DNA of 48,017 nucleotides from Microvirga tunisiensis (GCF_009296175.1 NZ_VOSK01000026.1:1-48017), one strand, 5' to 3'. Counted from the first letter of the stretch, positions 22,777 to 32,617 are shown. Translations and numbers: made by a program. Notes: generated from the letters alone by a model not told the origin.

Positions 22777-24021
22777 TTAGCGATCCGCCCTGCCGACTGC
22801 GGCGTGCAGCAGTACGTTCAACCCAGGCTCCAGATCTTCGCGTGTGGCGCGCTCGTTGTTGTTGTGGGTGATGCCACCCTCACACGGCGTAAAGATCATG
22901 GCCGCCGGGCAAACCCGCGCCATGAAATAGGCGTCGTGCCCAGCCTGACTCGGCAGGTCGCGGGTTGAATATCCGAGAGCCTGTGCGTGAGTCCGGATGT
23001 CAGCGATCATCTGCTGGTCGAAGATGGCGCCGCCCCAGCCCCAGCGTTCAAATACCTTGCCGGTGCATCCCGCACGGGCGGCCGAAACGCCGACAGCGCG
23101 TTCGACCCGTTCCGCCATCACAGCGGCGACCTCCGGATCGTTGTGCCGCACATCGCAAAAGGCCTGCGCCCAATCCGACACGATGCCGGCCTTGTTCGGC
23201 CAGGCGGTCATTCGTGCCGCGGTCGCCTTGCCGCCCGTGTCGGCGTAGTCCCAACCGATATCGTCCACGGCGACAAGCAGGCGAGCCGCTGCCACCAGTG
23301 CGTTGCGTCGATGCTCCATCGGACAGGGTCCCGCATGGGCTGTCTCGCCGTTGAACTCCACAAAAAACCCGCGGGAGCTGTACGCGTGGGTGACGATGCC
23401 AACCTGCGTCTTCTCCGCATCGAGGATGGGGCCCTGCTCGATATGCAGCTCGAAATAGGCATCCAGCTCCCGGCCGCCGACGGGCGCATCACCGAGGTAA
23501 CCGATGCGTCGCAACTCCTCCCCAAACGTCGCAGCGTCGTCACTCGGACGCTGGTGAACCCAATCGAGTTCGTATGCGCCGGCGAAGCATCCGGAGGCAG
23601 TCATCGGCGGAGAGAAACGCGCGCCTTCCTCGTTCGTCCAATTGACGATCTCGATCGGCCGCTGCGTCTGGTGCCCCAGGTCGTTCAGCGTGCGGATAGC
23701 TTCGAGTGCGCCAAGAACACCCACGATACCGTCGAACCGCCCGCCATTCGCCTGGGTATCGAGATGGCTCCCCATCAGCACAGGCGGCAATGTGTCGTCC
23801 AGCCCGGACCGCCGTGCGAAGATATTACCGACCCTATCAATAGTGATGGCGAGCCCCGCCTCCCGGCACCATTCCACGAACACGTCGCGAATTGCCTTGT
23901 CGGCATCGCTGAGCGCAAGGCGCGATAGACCGCCCTCTCGACCCCGGCCGATCTCAGCCGAACGCTCAATCGTCGACCAGAAGCGCTCGAGATTGACGCG
24001 GGTGGAAGAGGAAAAAGCCAT
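22777..24021 (-). CDS. M20 Zn-dependent hydantoinase/carbamoylase-family hydrolase
   Basis: 414 residues from ATG 24021 (MAFSSSTRVNLERFW); a GTG at 24057 overlapping the regulator's stop (GTGA) would add 12 residues. Family: N-carbamoyl-L-amino-acid hydrolase, beta-ureidopropionase, allantoate amidohydrolase. Metal and substrate motifs are complete: GSHLDTQANGGRFDGIVGVL (His86, Asp88, Asp97), IVNWTNEEGARF (Glu131/132), a His ligand in FELHIEQGPILD, the dimerisation insert with GETAHAGPCPMEHRRNAL, and the C-terminal SQAGHDAYFMA and GITHNNNE. It removes carbamoyl or formyl-type groups from N-substituted amino acids in the cytoplasm. Its place at the end of the transporter operon suggests that the imported compound carries such a group. 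Confidence 0.9.
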   Translation of the reverse strand: MAFSSSTRVNLERFWSTIERSAEIGRGREGGLSRLALSDADKAIRDVFVEWCREAGLAITIDRVGNIFARRSGLDDTLPPVLMGSHLDTQANGGRFDGIVGVLGALEAIRTLNDLGHQTQRPIEIVNWTNEEGARFSPPMTASGCFAGAYELDWVHQRPSDDAATFGEELRRIGYLGDAPVGGRELDAYFELHIEQGPILDAEKTQVGIVTHAYSSRGFFVEFNGETAHAGPCPMEHRRNALVAAARLLVAVDDIGWDYADTGGKATAARMTAWPNKAGIVSDWAQAFCDVRHNDPEVAAVMAERVERAVGVSAARAGCTGKVFERWGWGGAIFDQQMIADIRTHAQALGYSTRDLPSQAGHDAYFMARVCPAAMIFTPCEGGITHNNNERATREDLEPGLNVLLHAAVGRADR

Positions 24022-24053
24022 GACGTTAAAAACCCTTGGTAAATGCGGACCGC

Positions 24054-24725
24054 TCACGCGTCGTCGCTGCTCAGGATGTTGCTGTGAAGAATCACGTCGC
24101 CACCGCCCAGGATGTCTTCCCGAATGGCGTTCTTGGCCGTCACGGAATCATGCCGGCGGATGGCATCGAGCACGGCGTAGTGATGTTCGATCATGGTCCG
24201 CCCGCCGCCTTCATAGGCCGCGGCGATCACCGGGCCCATCTGAAGCCAGAGGTTCTGCAATATGCCCCGCAGAACCGGCATGGCGGCGATGTTCGCGAGT
24301 TCGAAATGGAAGATCTGGTTGCTTTCCGTGGCCCGCGCGAATTCGTTTCGTGACAGCGCGCGCTCGTTGTCGTCGATGAGCCTTTCCAGGCGTGCGATAT
24401 CGGCGGCTGACGCGTTGCTGGCAGCACGCTCCGCCGCCAGCCCTTCCAGCTTCAGGCGGATGGTGCGGATCTCCAGATACCGATCCTGGTGCAGGACCGG
24501 TACGCGGATGTCGCGGGGGCTCTTCAGCAAGAGGGCGCCTTCATGGACGAGACGAAGGATGGCATCTCGCACAGGTGTTACGCTGGTTCCCATTTCGTGC
24601 GCCAGGTCCCGGATCTTGAGTCGTTCGCCCGGCTTCAGGGCGCCCTTGGTCAACGCCCCGGCGATATGCTGATAGACGATTTCGCCCAGCTTGCTGTGGT
24701 CGATGGTTTGGAATTCATAATCCAC
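24054..24725 (-). CDS. GntR-family regulator, FCD subfamily
   Basis: 223 residues. Winged helix-turn-helix at about 12-75: YQHIAGALTKGALKPGERLK, RDLAHEMGTSVTPVRDAILR, LVHEGALLLK. FCD effector domain at about 80-210: LEIRTIRLKLEGLAAERAA, FHFELANIAAMPVLRGILQN, MIEHHYAVLDAIRRHD, with metal-ligand-type residues (His154-type in FH, HH at about 184). FCD regulators bind organic acids or amino acids and usually repress the genes around them. It lies between the aldehyde dehydrogenase and the hydrolase on the same strand, so it may control the whole island, including through the TGATGCATCA sites. Confidence 0.91.
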   Translation of the reverse strand: MDYEFQTIDHSKLGEIVYQHIAGALTKGALKPGERLKIRDLAHEMGTSVTPVRDAILRLVHEGALLLKSPRDIRVPVLHQDRYLEIRTIRLKLEGLAAERAASNASAADIARLERLIDDNERALSRNEFARATESNQIFHFELANIAAMPVLRGILQNLWLQMGPVIAAAYEGGGRTMIEHHYAVLDAIRRHDSVTAKNAIREDILGGGDVILHSNILSSDDA

Positions 24726-24809
24726 GACAGCGTCCCGCCTGCGTTGGCATTGCGCTCTCTTTTTGTCGGGGACCGAGACCGCGAGCCGGGCCTCGATCCC
24801 GTTCGATGG

Positions 24810-26240
24810 TCATGCGGCCTGGTAGCCGAACATCGATTTGACCTCGAGGAAATCCTCGAAGCCGAACTTACCCCATTCGCGGCCGTTGCCGGACTGCTTG
24901 TAGCCGCCGAAGGCGCCCGCGAGGTCACCGGGCGACCCGTTGAGATGCACCATGCCTGCGCGCATCTGCCGACCCACGTTGCGGGCGTGATCGAGATCAC
25001 CCGAGGTAACGTAGCTGGAAAGGCCGTACACCGTGTCGTTGGCGATTACGATGGCTTCCTCCTCGCTGCCATAGGGCAGGATCGACAGCACGGGGCCAAA
25101 AATCTCTTCGCGGGCAATCGTCATGTCGTTGCGCACGTCGGCAAAGACCGTCGGGCGGATGTAATAGCCGCGGTTGACAGTTTCCGGGCGGCCCGGTCCG
25201 CCCGTCACAAGGCGCGCGCCTTCGGCAATGCCCGCCTCGATCAGGGCCTGAATCTTGTCGAACTGCACCTTGCTGACCACCGGCCCGATGGTGGTCGTTG
25301 CCGCACGGGGATCGCCCACCACCGTCTGTTCGGCGATCTTGCGAGCGATCTCTATGACTTCCTCCTGACGGTCTGCCGGCACCAGCAAGCGGGTAGGCGC
25401 GTTGCAGGACTGGCCGCTATTGCTGAAGCACTGGCGGGTGCCATGCGTGACCGCCTGGAGGAAATCCGCGTCCGGAAGGATGATATTAGGCGATTTTCCA
25501 CCGAGTTCCTGTGACACCCGCTTCACCGTGTCGGCGGCCGCGCGCGCAACCGCGATGCCTGCCCGGGTCGATCCGGTGAACGATACCATGTCGATATCGG
25601 GATGCGTTGAGAGCGCCTGGCCGACTGTCGGACCGTCCCCGTTGACCATGTTGTAGACGCCGGCCGGAACGCCCGCTTCGTGCATGATCTGGCTGAACAG
25701 CACACCTGACATGGGCGCCACTTCGCTGGGTTTAAGCACCATGGTGCAGCCGGTGGCGAGCGCCGGACCGACCTTGCAGGCGATCTGGTTCATGGGCCAG
25801 TTCCACGGCGTGATGAAACCGCAGACCCCAATCGGCTCACGGGTGATCAGCGTGTTGTTGATCATCTCGTCGAACTCGAAAGTCCTGAGAACTTCGAGAA
25901 CCTGCGACAGGTGCCCGAGGCCCGCGGCAGCCTGGGCCTCTTTGGCAAAGCCCAGCGGAGCGCCCATCTCGTCGGAAATTGCGGCCGCCATCTCGTCGTA
26001 ATGCTTTTTGTAGGTGGCGATCACGCTTTCCAGCAGCTCCACCCGTTCCTTGCGTGTGCTGCGCGAGAATGAACCAAACGCACGCTTCGCGGCTGCGACC
26101 GCCTTGTCGACATCCGCCTTTTCACCCATCGCAATGCGCGCATAGGCTTCCTCTGTGGCAGGGTTCACGACTTCGAGCGTCGCGCTCCCGACCGGAGAAA
26201 CCCACGATCCGTCGATGTAGAACTGGAGAGCCTGTGTCAT
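24810..26240 (-). CDS. NAD(P)-dependent aldehyde dehydrogenase
   Basis: 476 residues, full-length ALDH. Key residues are present: Asn147 in TPWNWPMNQIA, cofactor motif VSFTGSTRAG, general base Glu245 in QELGGKSPN, nucleophile Cys279 in NSGQSCNAP, and EEIFGPVLSI. It oxidises an aldehyde to a carboxylate in the cytoplasm. In this operon a natural substrate is the semialdehyde produced by the PLP phospholyase, for example 2-aminoadipate semialdehyde from hydroxylysine or acetaldehyde from phosphoethanolamine. An aldehyde made by the ThDP enzyme is the other option. Thirty-three bases separate it from the deacetylase-like gene upstream. Confidence 0.93.
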   Translation of the reverse strand: MTQALQFYIDGSWVSPVGSATLEVVNPATEEAYARIAMGEKADVDKAVAAAKRAFGSFSRSTRKERVELLESVIATYKKHYDEMAAAISDEMGAPLGFAKEAQAAAGLGHLSQVLEVLRTFEFDEMINNTLITREPIGVCGFITPWNWPMNQIACKVGPALATGCTMVLKPSEVAPMSGVLFSQIMHEAGVPAGVYNMVNGDGPTVGQALSTHPDIDMVSFTGSTRAGIAVARAAADTVKRVSQELGGKSPNIILPDADFLQAVTHGTRQCFSNSGQSCNAPTRLLVPADRQEEVIEIARKIAEQTVVGDPRAATTTIGPVVSKVQFDKIQALIEAGIAEGARLVTGGPGRPETVNRGYYIRPTVFADVRNDMTIAREEIFGPVLSILPYGSEEEAIVIANDTVYGLSSYVTSGDLDHARNVGRQMRAGMVHLNGSPGDLAGAFGGYKQSGNGREWGKFGFEDFLEVKSMFGYQAA

Positions 26241-26273
26241 TGCTTGTTTCCTTCCGAACTGGAGCGATACCGC

Positions 26274-27335
26274 TTAGCCACTATAAGGTTTCTTTTCGAG
26301 AAGCCCGTCAAGGAACTGCCCGAGACAATCGCCAATCACCGAAATCTGGTATCCGCCCTCCTGCACCACTACCGTGGGCAGGCCGATGGCGCGGATGCGT
26401 TCCCCGATGCCGCGAAATCCTTCCGTCGAAACATCGAGCAGGCCAATCGGATCCTCCCGATGGCTATCGTAGCCGAGCGCCACAACGAGCGCCTCGGCGC
26501 CGAAATCGCGGACTTTCATAGCCGCCTCTTCGACGGCTGCGTGGAAAGTTGCGTCATTGGCTTTGGGCGGAAGCGGAACGTTGATGTTGTATCCCTCGCC
26601 ATCGCCATGCCCGCGTTCATCGGCGTACCCGATGTAATACGGGTAGTAGGAATTGGGGTCGACATGGACCGAGACGGTCAGCACATCGGCGCGGCGATAG
26701 AAGATCTCTTGCGTGCCGTCGCCATGATGCGCGTCCACGTCAAGCACAGCTACCTTGGCATAGCGGCTGCGTAGGCGCTGCGCCGCGATCGCTGAATTGT
26801 TGAGATAACAGAAGCCGGAGGCCCGATCGCTGCGCGCGTGGTGGCCGGAGGGACGGCACAGCGCATAGGCCACGGCCTCCCCGCGGAGGATCGCATCCGC
26901 CGCAGCCGTCGCGGTATGACTGGACCTGATTGTGGAGGTCCACGTGTTGGGTCCGATCGGCACCGCGAGATCACCGAGATAGTAGCCTGCTTCGGCTACG
27001 ATCCAGTTGGAGCGGCAGGGGGGGCGGCTCTGCCATTCCGGGCGCCCGTTCCAATAGGGAGAGACATTGGGCAGGACTTCCGGCCCCGCTTCCGGCACCG
27101 CGCGCCATCGCTCGTAGGCGCTTTGCAGAAAATCCACGAAGGGTTGTGTGTGGACCGTCAGGGCCGGGCCCACGCCATAATCGGCAGGCTTCTCCGGCGA
27201 AACGCCGCGTTTCGCGAGCGCGCCCAGCAAAGCCTCGGTGCGGCTCGGCAAGTCCTTGGGATCGCGAATGCGGCCGACCTGCATGAATTGCTGGGGGTCG
27301 TGCAGACCCTGGTCGGGATGAAAGAACGCTCGCAT
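26274..27335 (-). CDS. Histone-deacetylase-fold amidohydrolase, acetylpolyamine type
   Basis: 353 residues from ATG 27335 (AGGAG upstream); the longer reading from 27395 is not protein-like. Arginase/deacetylase fold with the Zn site intact: RPSGHHARSDRASGFCYLNN (tandem His165/166), VLDVDAHHGDGTQEIFYRRA (Asp201, His203), Asp290 in LGYDSHREDP and the catalytic Tyr in QEGGYQI. The bacterial class II branch includes acetylpolyamine amidohydrolases, which release acetate from N-acetyl-putrescine or related amides. In the operon it probably deacetylates the imported compound or an intermediate. Neighbouring ALDH supports amine breakdown through an aldehyde, as in polyamine pathways, but acetyl-hydroxylysine-like substrates fit equally well. 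Confidence 0.9.
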   Translation of the reverse strand: MRAFFHPDQGLHDPQQFMQVGRIRDPKDLPSRTEALLGALAKRGVSPEKPADYGVGPALTVHTQPFVDFLQSAYERWRAVPEAGPEVLPNVSPYWNGRPEWQSRPPCRSNWIVAEAGYYLGDLAVPIGPNTWTSTIRSSHTATAAADAILRGEAVAYALCRPSGHHARSDRASGFCYLNNSAIAAQRLRSRYAKVAVLDVDAHHGDGTQEIFYRRADVLTVSVHVDPNSYYPYYIGYADERGHGDGEGYNINVPLPPKANDATFHAAVEEAAMKVRDFGAEALVVALGYDSHREDPIGLLDVSTEGFRGIGERIRAIGLPTVVVQEGGYQISVIGDCLGQFLDGLLEKKPYSG

Positions 27336-27366
27336 CGAGCTTCGCTCCTGTTGAATGGTCTTGATA

Positions 27367-29064
27367 TTAGGCGCTGGCCCGCGCCAGCGCCGCATCCCGC
27401 ACCGCGGCCAATGTGGTGTCGGGCGTGATACCGTTCGGATCGTACTGCACCTCGATCAGCGCCGGCATCGATTCACGCTCGGCGAAGGCGAGCGCACGTT
27501 CGAATGCGGGCATGAAATCTGGCGTCTGGGCGACCGTCTCCCCATGTCCACCATAAGCACGCACAAGCGTGGCGAAATCGGGGTTGGTCAGCGAGAGACC
27601 GAACACGCGCGCCGGATATTCGCGCTCCTGATGCTGCCGGATGGTGCCCCACATCCCGTTGTTGAAGACGAGAATGACGATCCCCAGCTTGCTTTGCGCC
27701 GCGGTGCCGAGCTCCTGCATGGTCATCTGGAAACAGCCGTCGCCCGCGTAGCAGATGACGACACGTTCAGGAAAAGCAAGCTTCGCGGCGATGGCGCCCG
27801 GGAGCCCGTATCCCATCGCGCCGCAGACCGGCGAGGCCTGCGTGCCCAGCCCGGAGAATTGTAGAAACCGGTGTGGAAACAGGGCAAAGTTGCCTGCGCC
27901 GAGAGTGATGCACGCATCCTTCGGCAGGCGGTCGCGGAGCGAGGCGGAAATCTCCGCGAGATTCGTTTCGCCAGGCATCGGTCCCGGCTTCAGCGTCGCT
28001 TGATACTCCCCATTGGCCGTCCTCGCGGCGCCAGCCCAGCGAGGCGTTGCTTTCGGCGAGAGCGACGTAACCGCGGTGCTGAACCCGGTCGGATCGGCCA
28101 CCATGGCGAGTTCAGCCCGGTAAACCCGACCAAGCTCGTTCGGATCAGGATGAATGTGGACTAAAGTCTGGCGTGGAACGGGGCTCGTCACATGGACGTA
28201 GCCTTCTGTGGTAGGCTCGTCGAGACGTGTGCAGACGGCCAGGAGGAGATCTGAATCCTCCATACGCTTCGCAAGCTTGCGGTCCATTCCGTAGCCGACA
28301 TGCCCGGCAAAATTGGGGTGGCGATTGTCGAAGCATTCCAGGCGCCGCCAGGAGACACCGACCGGCAGATCGAAACGCTCTGCGAAGCCGCGCATCTTAG
28401 CCAGCGCCTCGTCGGTCCAGCCGGCGCCGCCAACGATCATGAAAGGCCGCTCGGCCTGTGCGAGAAGCTCCGCCAGGCGGGTGATTTCAGCAGGCGCCGG
28501 GTGGGCGTGTGCGCGTGCTCCCGGCAAGACGTCCGGCACCGAGGCCTGTCCCCACAGAACGTCCTCGGGGAGCGCCAGCACCACCGGTCCGGGTCTTCCA
28601 CTGCGGGCGACCTGGAACGCGCGGGCGATATATTCGGGGATACGGTCCGTGCGGTCGATGCTCGCGACCCATTTGGACATGGAGCCGAACATACGGCGAT
28701 AATCGACTTCCTGGAAACAGTCGCGCTCTACCGTGTCTGACCCGATCTGGCCGACGAAGAGGATCATCGGCGTGCCGTCCTGATAGGCCGTATGCACGCC
28801 GATGCTCGCATTGGTCGCGCCCGGCCCGCGGGTGACGAAGCAGATGCCGGGTTCGCCCGTCAGCTTTCCGTGGGCTTCCGCCGCGTATGCGGCACCGCCC
28901 TCCTGCCGGAACGACACGGTGGAAATCTCGTCGCGGTGCGCATAAAGCGAGTCGATGCAGGGCAGGAAGCTTTCGCCGGCGACCATGAAGACCCGGCGCA
29001 CGCCGTTGATCATCAGTTGGCGGACAAGAATCTCACCGCCGGAGCGGACAGCTGAGGGGTTCAT
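27367..29064 (-). CDS. ThDP-dependent enzyme, acetolactate synthase-like
   Basis: 565 residues from ATG 29064 with AGGAGAT upstream. Three-domain ThDP fold: the N-terminal domain has the catalytic Glu in SFRQEGGAAYAAEAHG and GICFVTRGPGATNASIGVHT. The middle domain is ALPEDVLWGQA to VHIHPDPNELGRVYRAELAM. The C-terminal ThDP/Mg motif is VICYAGDGCFQMTMQELGTA to LVFNNGMWG. The family decarboxylates 2-oxo acids and either releases or ligates the aldehyde. No regulatory subunit gene is present, so it is unlikely to be biosynthetic acetolactate synthase. In a catabolic operon a 2-oxo-acid decarboxylase or sulfoacetaldehyde-acetyltransferase-like role is plausible; the substrate is unknown. Confidence 0.9.
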   Translation of the reverse strand: MNPSAVRSGGEILVRQLMINGVRRVFMVAGESFLPCIDSLYAHRDEISTVSFRQEGGAAYAAEAHGKLTGEPGICFVTRGPGATNASIGVHTAYQDGTPMILFVGQIGSDTVERDCFQEVDYRRMFGSMSKWVASIDRTDRIPEYIARAFQVARSGRPGPVVLALPEDVLWGQASVPDVLPGARAHAHPAPAEITRLAELLAQAERPFMIVGGAGWTDEALAKMRGFAERFDLPVGVSWRRLECFDNRHPNFAGHVGYGMDRKLAKRMEDSDLLLAVCTRLDEPTTEGYVHVTSPVPRQTLVHIHPDPNELGRVYRAELAMVADPTGFSTAVTSLSPKATPRWAGAARTANGEYQATLKPGPMPGETNLAEISASLRDRLPKDACITLGAGNFALFPHRFLQFSGLGTQASPVCGAMGYGLPGAIAAKLAFPERVVICYAGDGCFQMTMQELGTAAQSKLGIVILVFNNGMWGTIRQHQEREYPARVFGLSLTNPDFATLVRAYGGHGETVAQTPDFMPAFERALAFAERESMPALIEVQYDPNGITPDTTLAAVRDAALARASA

Positions 29065-29087
29065 CGTGTTATCTCCTGCGGGGATCA

Positions 29088-30719
29088 TTACAGCACCGCG
29101 AGGCGCGGGTTCCAGCGAAGGCCCGGAATAGCGGTAATCAGTTGTTGCGTATAGGCGTGTTGGGGCGCATCGAACACCTGTTCGGGCGGGCCCGATTCGA
29201 CAATCTCGCCGCGATACATCACGGCGATACGGTCGCAGATCTGGGCCGCGATGCGAAGGTCGTGCGTGATAAAGATGATGGCGATGTTAAGCCGGCGTTG
29301 CAGGTCCTGCAGCAACTCGAGAACCTGCGCCTGAACCGACACGTCGAGGGCCGAGACGCTTTCGTCGGCCACAAGCAATTCAGGATCGAGAGCGAGCGCA
29401 CGCGCGATACCAACGCGCTGGCGCTGCCCACCGGAAAATTCCTGCGGGTATCGGTCGAACGCCGAGGATTCGAGGCCGACGAGTTCCAGAAGTTCGCGCG
29501 CCTTGCGCTCCGCCTCGGCATAAGAGATGCCGTTTGCAACAGGCCCGTCTGTGAGAATGCGCCCCACGGTCTGGCGCGGGTTCAGGGACGCGAAGGGATC
29601 CTGAAAGACCATCTGCATGTGACGCCGCATTGAACGAAAAGCACTCGCTGACAGCGGCACGACATCGCGTCCGCGAAACAGAACCTGCCCGCCATCGACT
29701 TCCGTCAGTTTCAACAGGCAGCGGCCAAGCGTCGATTTGCCGGAACCTGATTCACCCACGACCCCGAGGGTCTCGCCACGGCGAAGCGTAAAGCTGATAT
29801 CGTTAACGGCCTTGACAACGCGCGGCTTCGAGAAAAATCCACCCCCGCTTCGATAGGTCTTGCGAAGGTTCTTTACGTCGAGCAGGAGATCGCCCTCCGC
29901 GGCCGCCTTCGCGTCGTGCACCTCGCGATGCGGCACCGCGGCAATCAACCGCCTTGTGTAGGGATGCTGCGGACGGTTCAGCGCGTCAGCCGCAAGACCT
30001 TGCTCCACAATGACGCCCCGCTCCATGACGACGACGCGGTCGGCGATATCGGCGACGACGCCGAAATCGTGGGTCACGAACATCACGCCCATGCCCTGGG
30101 CCTTCTGGATGCGGCGGATCAGATCGAGAATTTGCGCCTGGGTCGTCACATCGAGGGCGGTGGTGGGTTCGTCGGCGATGAGGAGGGCTGGCTCGAGAGC
30201 TAGCGCCATCGCGATCATGACGCGTTGCCGCTGCCCACCCGACAACCGGAAAGGATAGGCGTCTCGCAAATTTGCTGGGTCGGGAAGCCCGACATATTCG
30301 AGCAGGTCGAGCACGCGCCGGTCCCGCACTTCGGCGTTACGTTCTCCATGCACCTCCATGACTTCGGCAATCTGGTCACGCACTTTCATCAGCGGGTTGA
30401 GTGCCGAGAGCGGCTCCTGGAACACCATTGCCATCGACCGTCCGCGCTCTTGCTCAAGTTCGGATTCCCGCATGGCGAGCAGGTCCTTGCCGCGGAACAG
30501 AATGCGCCCACCGGAAGGCGTTAGATACTCCGGAAGCAGTCCCATGATGGCATTGGCGGTCATGGATTTGCCGGACCCGGATTCGCCCACGATGCAGAGA
30601 ATTTCGCCCGCGTGGAGATTGTAGGAGATTTTCTCGACGGCGAATTCGCGATCGAGCCCGGCCGGAAGCGGGATCGAGAGATTTTCGACTCGAAGAAGAG
30701 GTGTGGCTTGCGCGTTCAT
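29088..30719 (-). CDS. Peptide-type ABC transporter, fused double ATPase (DppD-DppF type)
   Basis: 543 residues with two complete nucleotide-binding domains. First: Walker A GESGSGKS (45-52), signature [10 protein letters not shown], Walker [18 protein letters not shown]. Second, after about residue 290: Walker [12 protein letters not shown], signature [12 protein letters not shown], Walker [17 protein letters not shown]. The oligopeptide-binding C-terminal extension ([20 protein letters not shown]) follows each. It powers uptake through the two permeases encoded immediately upstream. Fused DppDF-type ATPases (GsiA-like) are common for glutathione, dipeptide and opine transporters. Confidence 0.95.
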   Translation of the reverse strand: MNAQATPLLRVENLSIPLPAGLDREFAVEKISYNLHAGEILCIVGESGSGKSMTANAIMGLLPEYLTPSGGRILFRGKDLLAMRESELEQERGRSMAMVFQEPLSALNPLMKVRDQIAEVMEVHGERNAEVRDRRVLDLLEYVGLPDPANLRDAYPFRLSGGQRQRVMIAMALALEPALLIADEPTTALDVTTQAQILDLIRRIQKAQGMGVMFVTHDFGVVADIADRVVVMERGVIVEQGLAADALNRPQHPYTRRLIAAVPHREVHDAKAAAEGDLLLDVKNLRKTYRSGGGFFSKPRVVKAVNDISFTLRRGETLGVVGESGSGKSTLGRCLLKLTEVDGGQVLFRGRDVVPLSASAFRSMRRHMQMVFQDPFASLNPRQTVGRILTDGPVANGISYAEAERKARELLELVGLESSAFDRYPQEFSGGQRQRVGIARALALDPELLVADESVSALDVSVQAQVLELLQDLQRRLNIAIIFITHDLRIAAQICDRIAVMYRGEIVESGPPEQVFDAPQHAYTQQLITAIPGLRWNPRLAVL

Positions 30720-30720
30720 C

Positions 30721-31557
30721 TCAGCCCTTCCGACCGCGAAGGTGCGGGTTCATTGCGTCATTAAGCCCCTCGCCGATCAAGTTAATGGCCAGAACCGTCA
30801 ACAGGATGGCAACGCCGGGGAACACGCTCATCCACCAGGCCTCGCGCAGCATCGTGCGTGCCGCGCCGATCATGAAGCCCCAGCTCATCATGTTGCGGTC
30901 GCCAAGACCGAGGAATGAAAGCGAGCTTTCGGTCAGGATGGCAGTCGCGACCATCAGTGACGCCGTGACGATGATGGGCGAAATCGCGTTGGGCAGGATC
31001 TGCGTGAACATGATACGAGGCCCGCTCTGGCCGATCACGATGGCAGCCTGCACGAACTCACGGGAACGCAGGCTCAGGAACTCGCCGCGCACGAGCCGCG
31101 CGACCGGCGGCCACGACACCACCGCGATCGCGAGCGTGATGGACACGATGTCGGGATTGAAGATCGCTACTAGCACGACGGCCATGGCGAAGGCCGGAAT
31201 CGTTTGAAAGAACTCGGTGAAGCGCATCAGGAGATCGTCTACCCGTCCGCCATAAAAGCCTGCCAGCGCCCCGATGGTGACGCCGATCACGACGGCTACG
31301 GCAGTCGAAATGACGCCGATGAGAAGGGAGACGCGAGCTCCATAGGCGAGGCCCGCCGCGATATCCCGTCCCAGCATGTCGGTGCCAAAGGGAAAGGCCG
31401 GATCTTCAGAAGGCGGCAGCAGCGGGTCGCCGACGCTCTGCCAGGGGCTGATCGGGAACAACAAAGGCGCGGTGAAGGCCAGCACCATCACCACGAGCAG
31501 AATCGCGAGTCCGATGAGAGCGCCGTAATTGCGCGCGTAGCGCTTGAAGAAATTCAT
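30721..31557 (-). CDS. Peptide-type ABC transporter permease (DppC type)
   Basis: 278 residues, with an N-terminal OppC-like segment (RYARNYGALIGLAILLVVMV) and a periplasmic loop with HPLGTDxxGRD-like sequence (FPFGTDMLGRDIAAGLAYGA). The BPD_transp_1 domain follows, carrying the EAA loop REFVQAAIVIGQSGPRIMFT, which contacts the ATPase. Six membrane segments. Its stop lies one base before the ATPase start, so the two are tightly coupled. Confidence 0.94.
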   Translation of the reverse strand: MNFFKRYARNYGALIGLAILLVVMVLAFTAPLLFPISPWQSVGDPLLPPSEDPAFPFGTDMLGRDIAAGLAYGARVSLLIGVISTAVAVVIGVTIGALAGFYGGRVDDLLMRFTEFFQTIPAFAMAVVLVAIFNPDIVSITLAIAVVSWPPVARLVRGEFLSLRSREFVQAAIVIGQSGPRIMFTQILPNAISPIIVTASLMVATAILTESSLSFLGLGDRNMMSWGFMIGAARTMLREAWWMSVFPGVAILLTVLAINLIGEGLNDAMNPHLRGRKG

Positions 31558-31568
31558 GTCGCGTCTCC

Positions 31569-32546
31569 TCAGGCAGCCGCTTCGATGCGCGGATCGACGA
31601 ACCGGTAGAGTAGATCCGCGATCAGATTAACCAGTACCACGACGGCCGCGGTCACGAGAAACACGCCGAGCAGAACCGGATAGTCGCGCTGCAACAGCGC
31701 ATCGAACATCAACCGACCAATGCCTGGCCACGCAAACACCGTCTCGGTCAGCACGGCGCCGCCGACAAGCTGGCCGGCCTGCATGCTGGCGAAGGTGAAG
31801 ACCGGCAGGATGGCGTTGCGCAGGACGTGGCGGCGGATGATCTGCGCCTTCGGCACTCCTTTTGCACGGGCAGTCTTGACGAAATCGAGCGCCATCACCT
31901 CCAGCATGGAGGCACGCGTGAGGCGCGTATAGACGGCGGTGAAAAACAGGCCGAGGGTCACGGTCGGCAGGACAAGATGGTGGGCGATATCAGCAACACG
32001 CGCCCAACCGGTATAGTTGGCGCCGATGCTCTCCATGTCGAAGGGCGGCAGCCAGTCGAGGTGCAGAGAAAACACCAGCACCGACATCAGGGCGATCCAG
32101 AACAAAGGCGTCGCGTAGAACACGAGGGCGCTCGTCATGACCACGCTGTCGGCAATGCTGCCCCGGCGATAGGCGGCGATGACGCCTAGCAGAATTCCGA
32201 GCACGAGAGAAAACACGAAGGCGCATCCCGTCAGCAGCAACGTGGCCGGCAGACGGTCCAGAATCAGCGTCATGACCGGGACCTGATTGCGGTAGGAATA
32301 GCCGAGATCGCCGGTCAAAACGCCCTTGAGATACGTCCAAAGCTGCCAGTAGAGCGGTTGATCAAGGCCGAACTGAGCGCGCAACTGAGCGATAAACTTG
32401 GCGTCACCGGCTCCTGCTTCACCGGCAAGGACGGAGGCGGGATCGCCCGGCGCCATGTGGATCAGCACGAAGTTCAGGATCACAACCCCGAGCACGACCA
32501 GAATCGCCTTGACGAGGCGCTGAAATAGAAAATCGAGCGTTTTCAA
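31569..32546 (-). CDS. Peptide-type ABC transporter permease (DppB type)
   Basis: 325 residues. TTG at 32546-32544 is preferred because GGGAGG stands five to ten bases upstream; the longer reading from 32588 spans this ribosome-binding site. It begins (M)KTLDFLFQRLVKAILVV and has the OppB-type NFVLIHMAPGDPASVLAGEA periplasmic segment. The permease core has an EAA loop (LDFVKTARAKGVPKAQIIRR) and six membrane segments, ending in LLYRFVDPRIEAAA. It pairs with the DppC-type permease encoded 11 bases downstream. Confidence 0.93.
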   Translation of the reverse strand: MKTLDFLFQRLVKAILVVLGVVILNFVLIHMAPGDPASVLAGEAGAGDAKFIAQLRAQFGLDQPLYWQLWTYLKGVLTGDLGYSYRNQVPVMTLILDRLPATLLLTGCAFVFSLVLGILLGVIAAYRRGSIADSVVMTSALVFYATPLFWIALMSVLVFSLHLDWLPPFDMESIGANYTGWARVADIAHHLVLPTVTLGLFFTAVYTRLTRASMLEVMALDFVKTARAKGVPKAQIIRRHVLRNAILPVFTFASMQAGQLVGGAVLTETVFAWPGIGRLMFDALLQRDYPVLLGVFLVTAAVVVLVNLIADLLYRFVDPRIEAAA

Positions 32547-32617
32547 CTGTTCCTCCCGACGGCGGCATGGCGTGAGATGGGACGGCATCTACATGCCGGC
32601 CCAGCCCAATGCGGCGG

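Noticed and set aside
26274-27335. True histone deacetylase
   Set aside because: The bacterial context and operon fit small-molecule deacetylation; the fold alone does not imply histone substrates.
27367-29064. Biosynthetic acetolactate synthase (ilvB)
   Set aside because: No small-subunit gene or other branched-chain amino acid genes nearby; it lies inside a transport and degradation operon.
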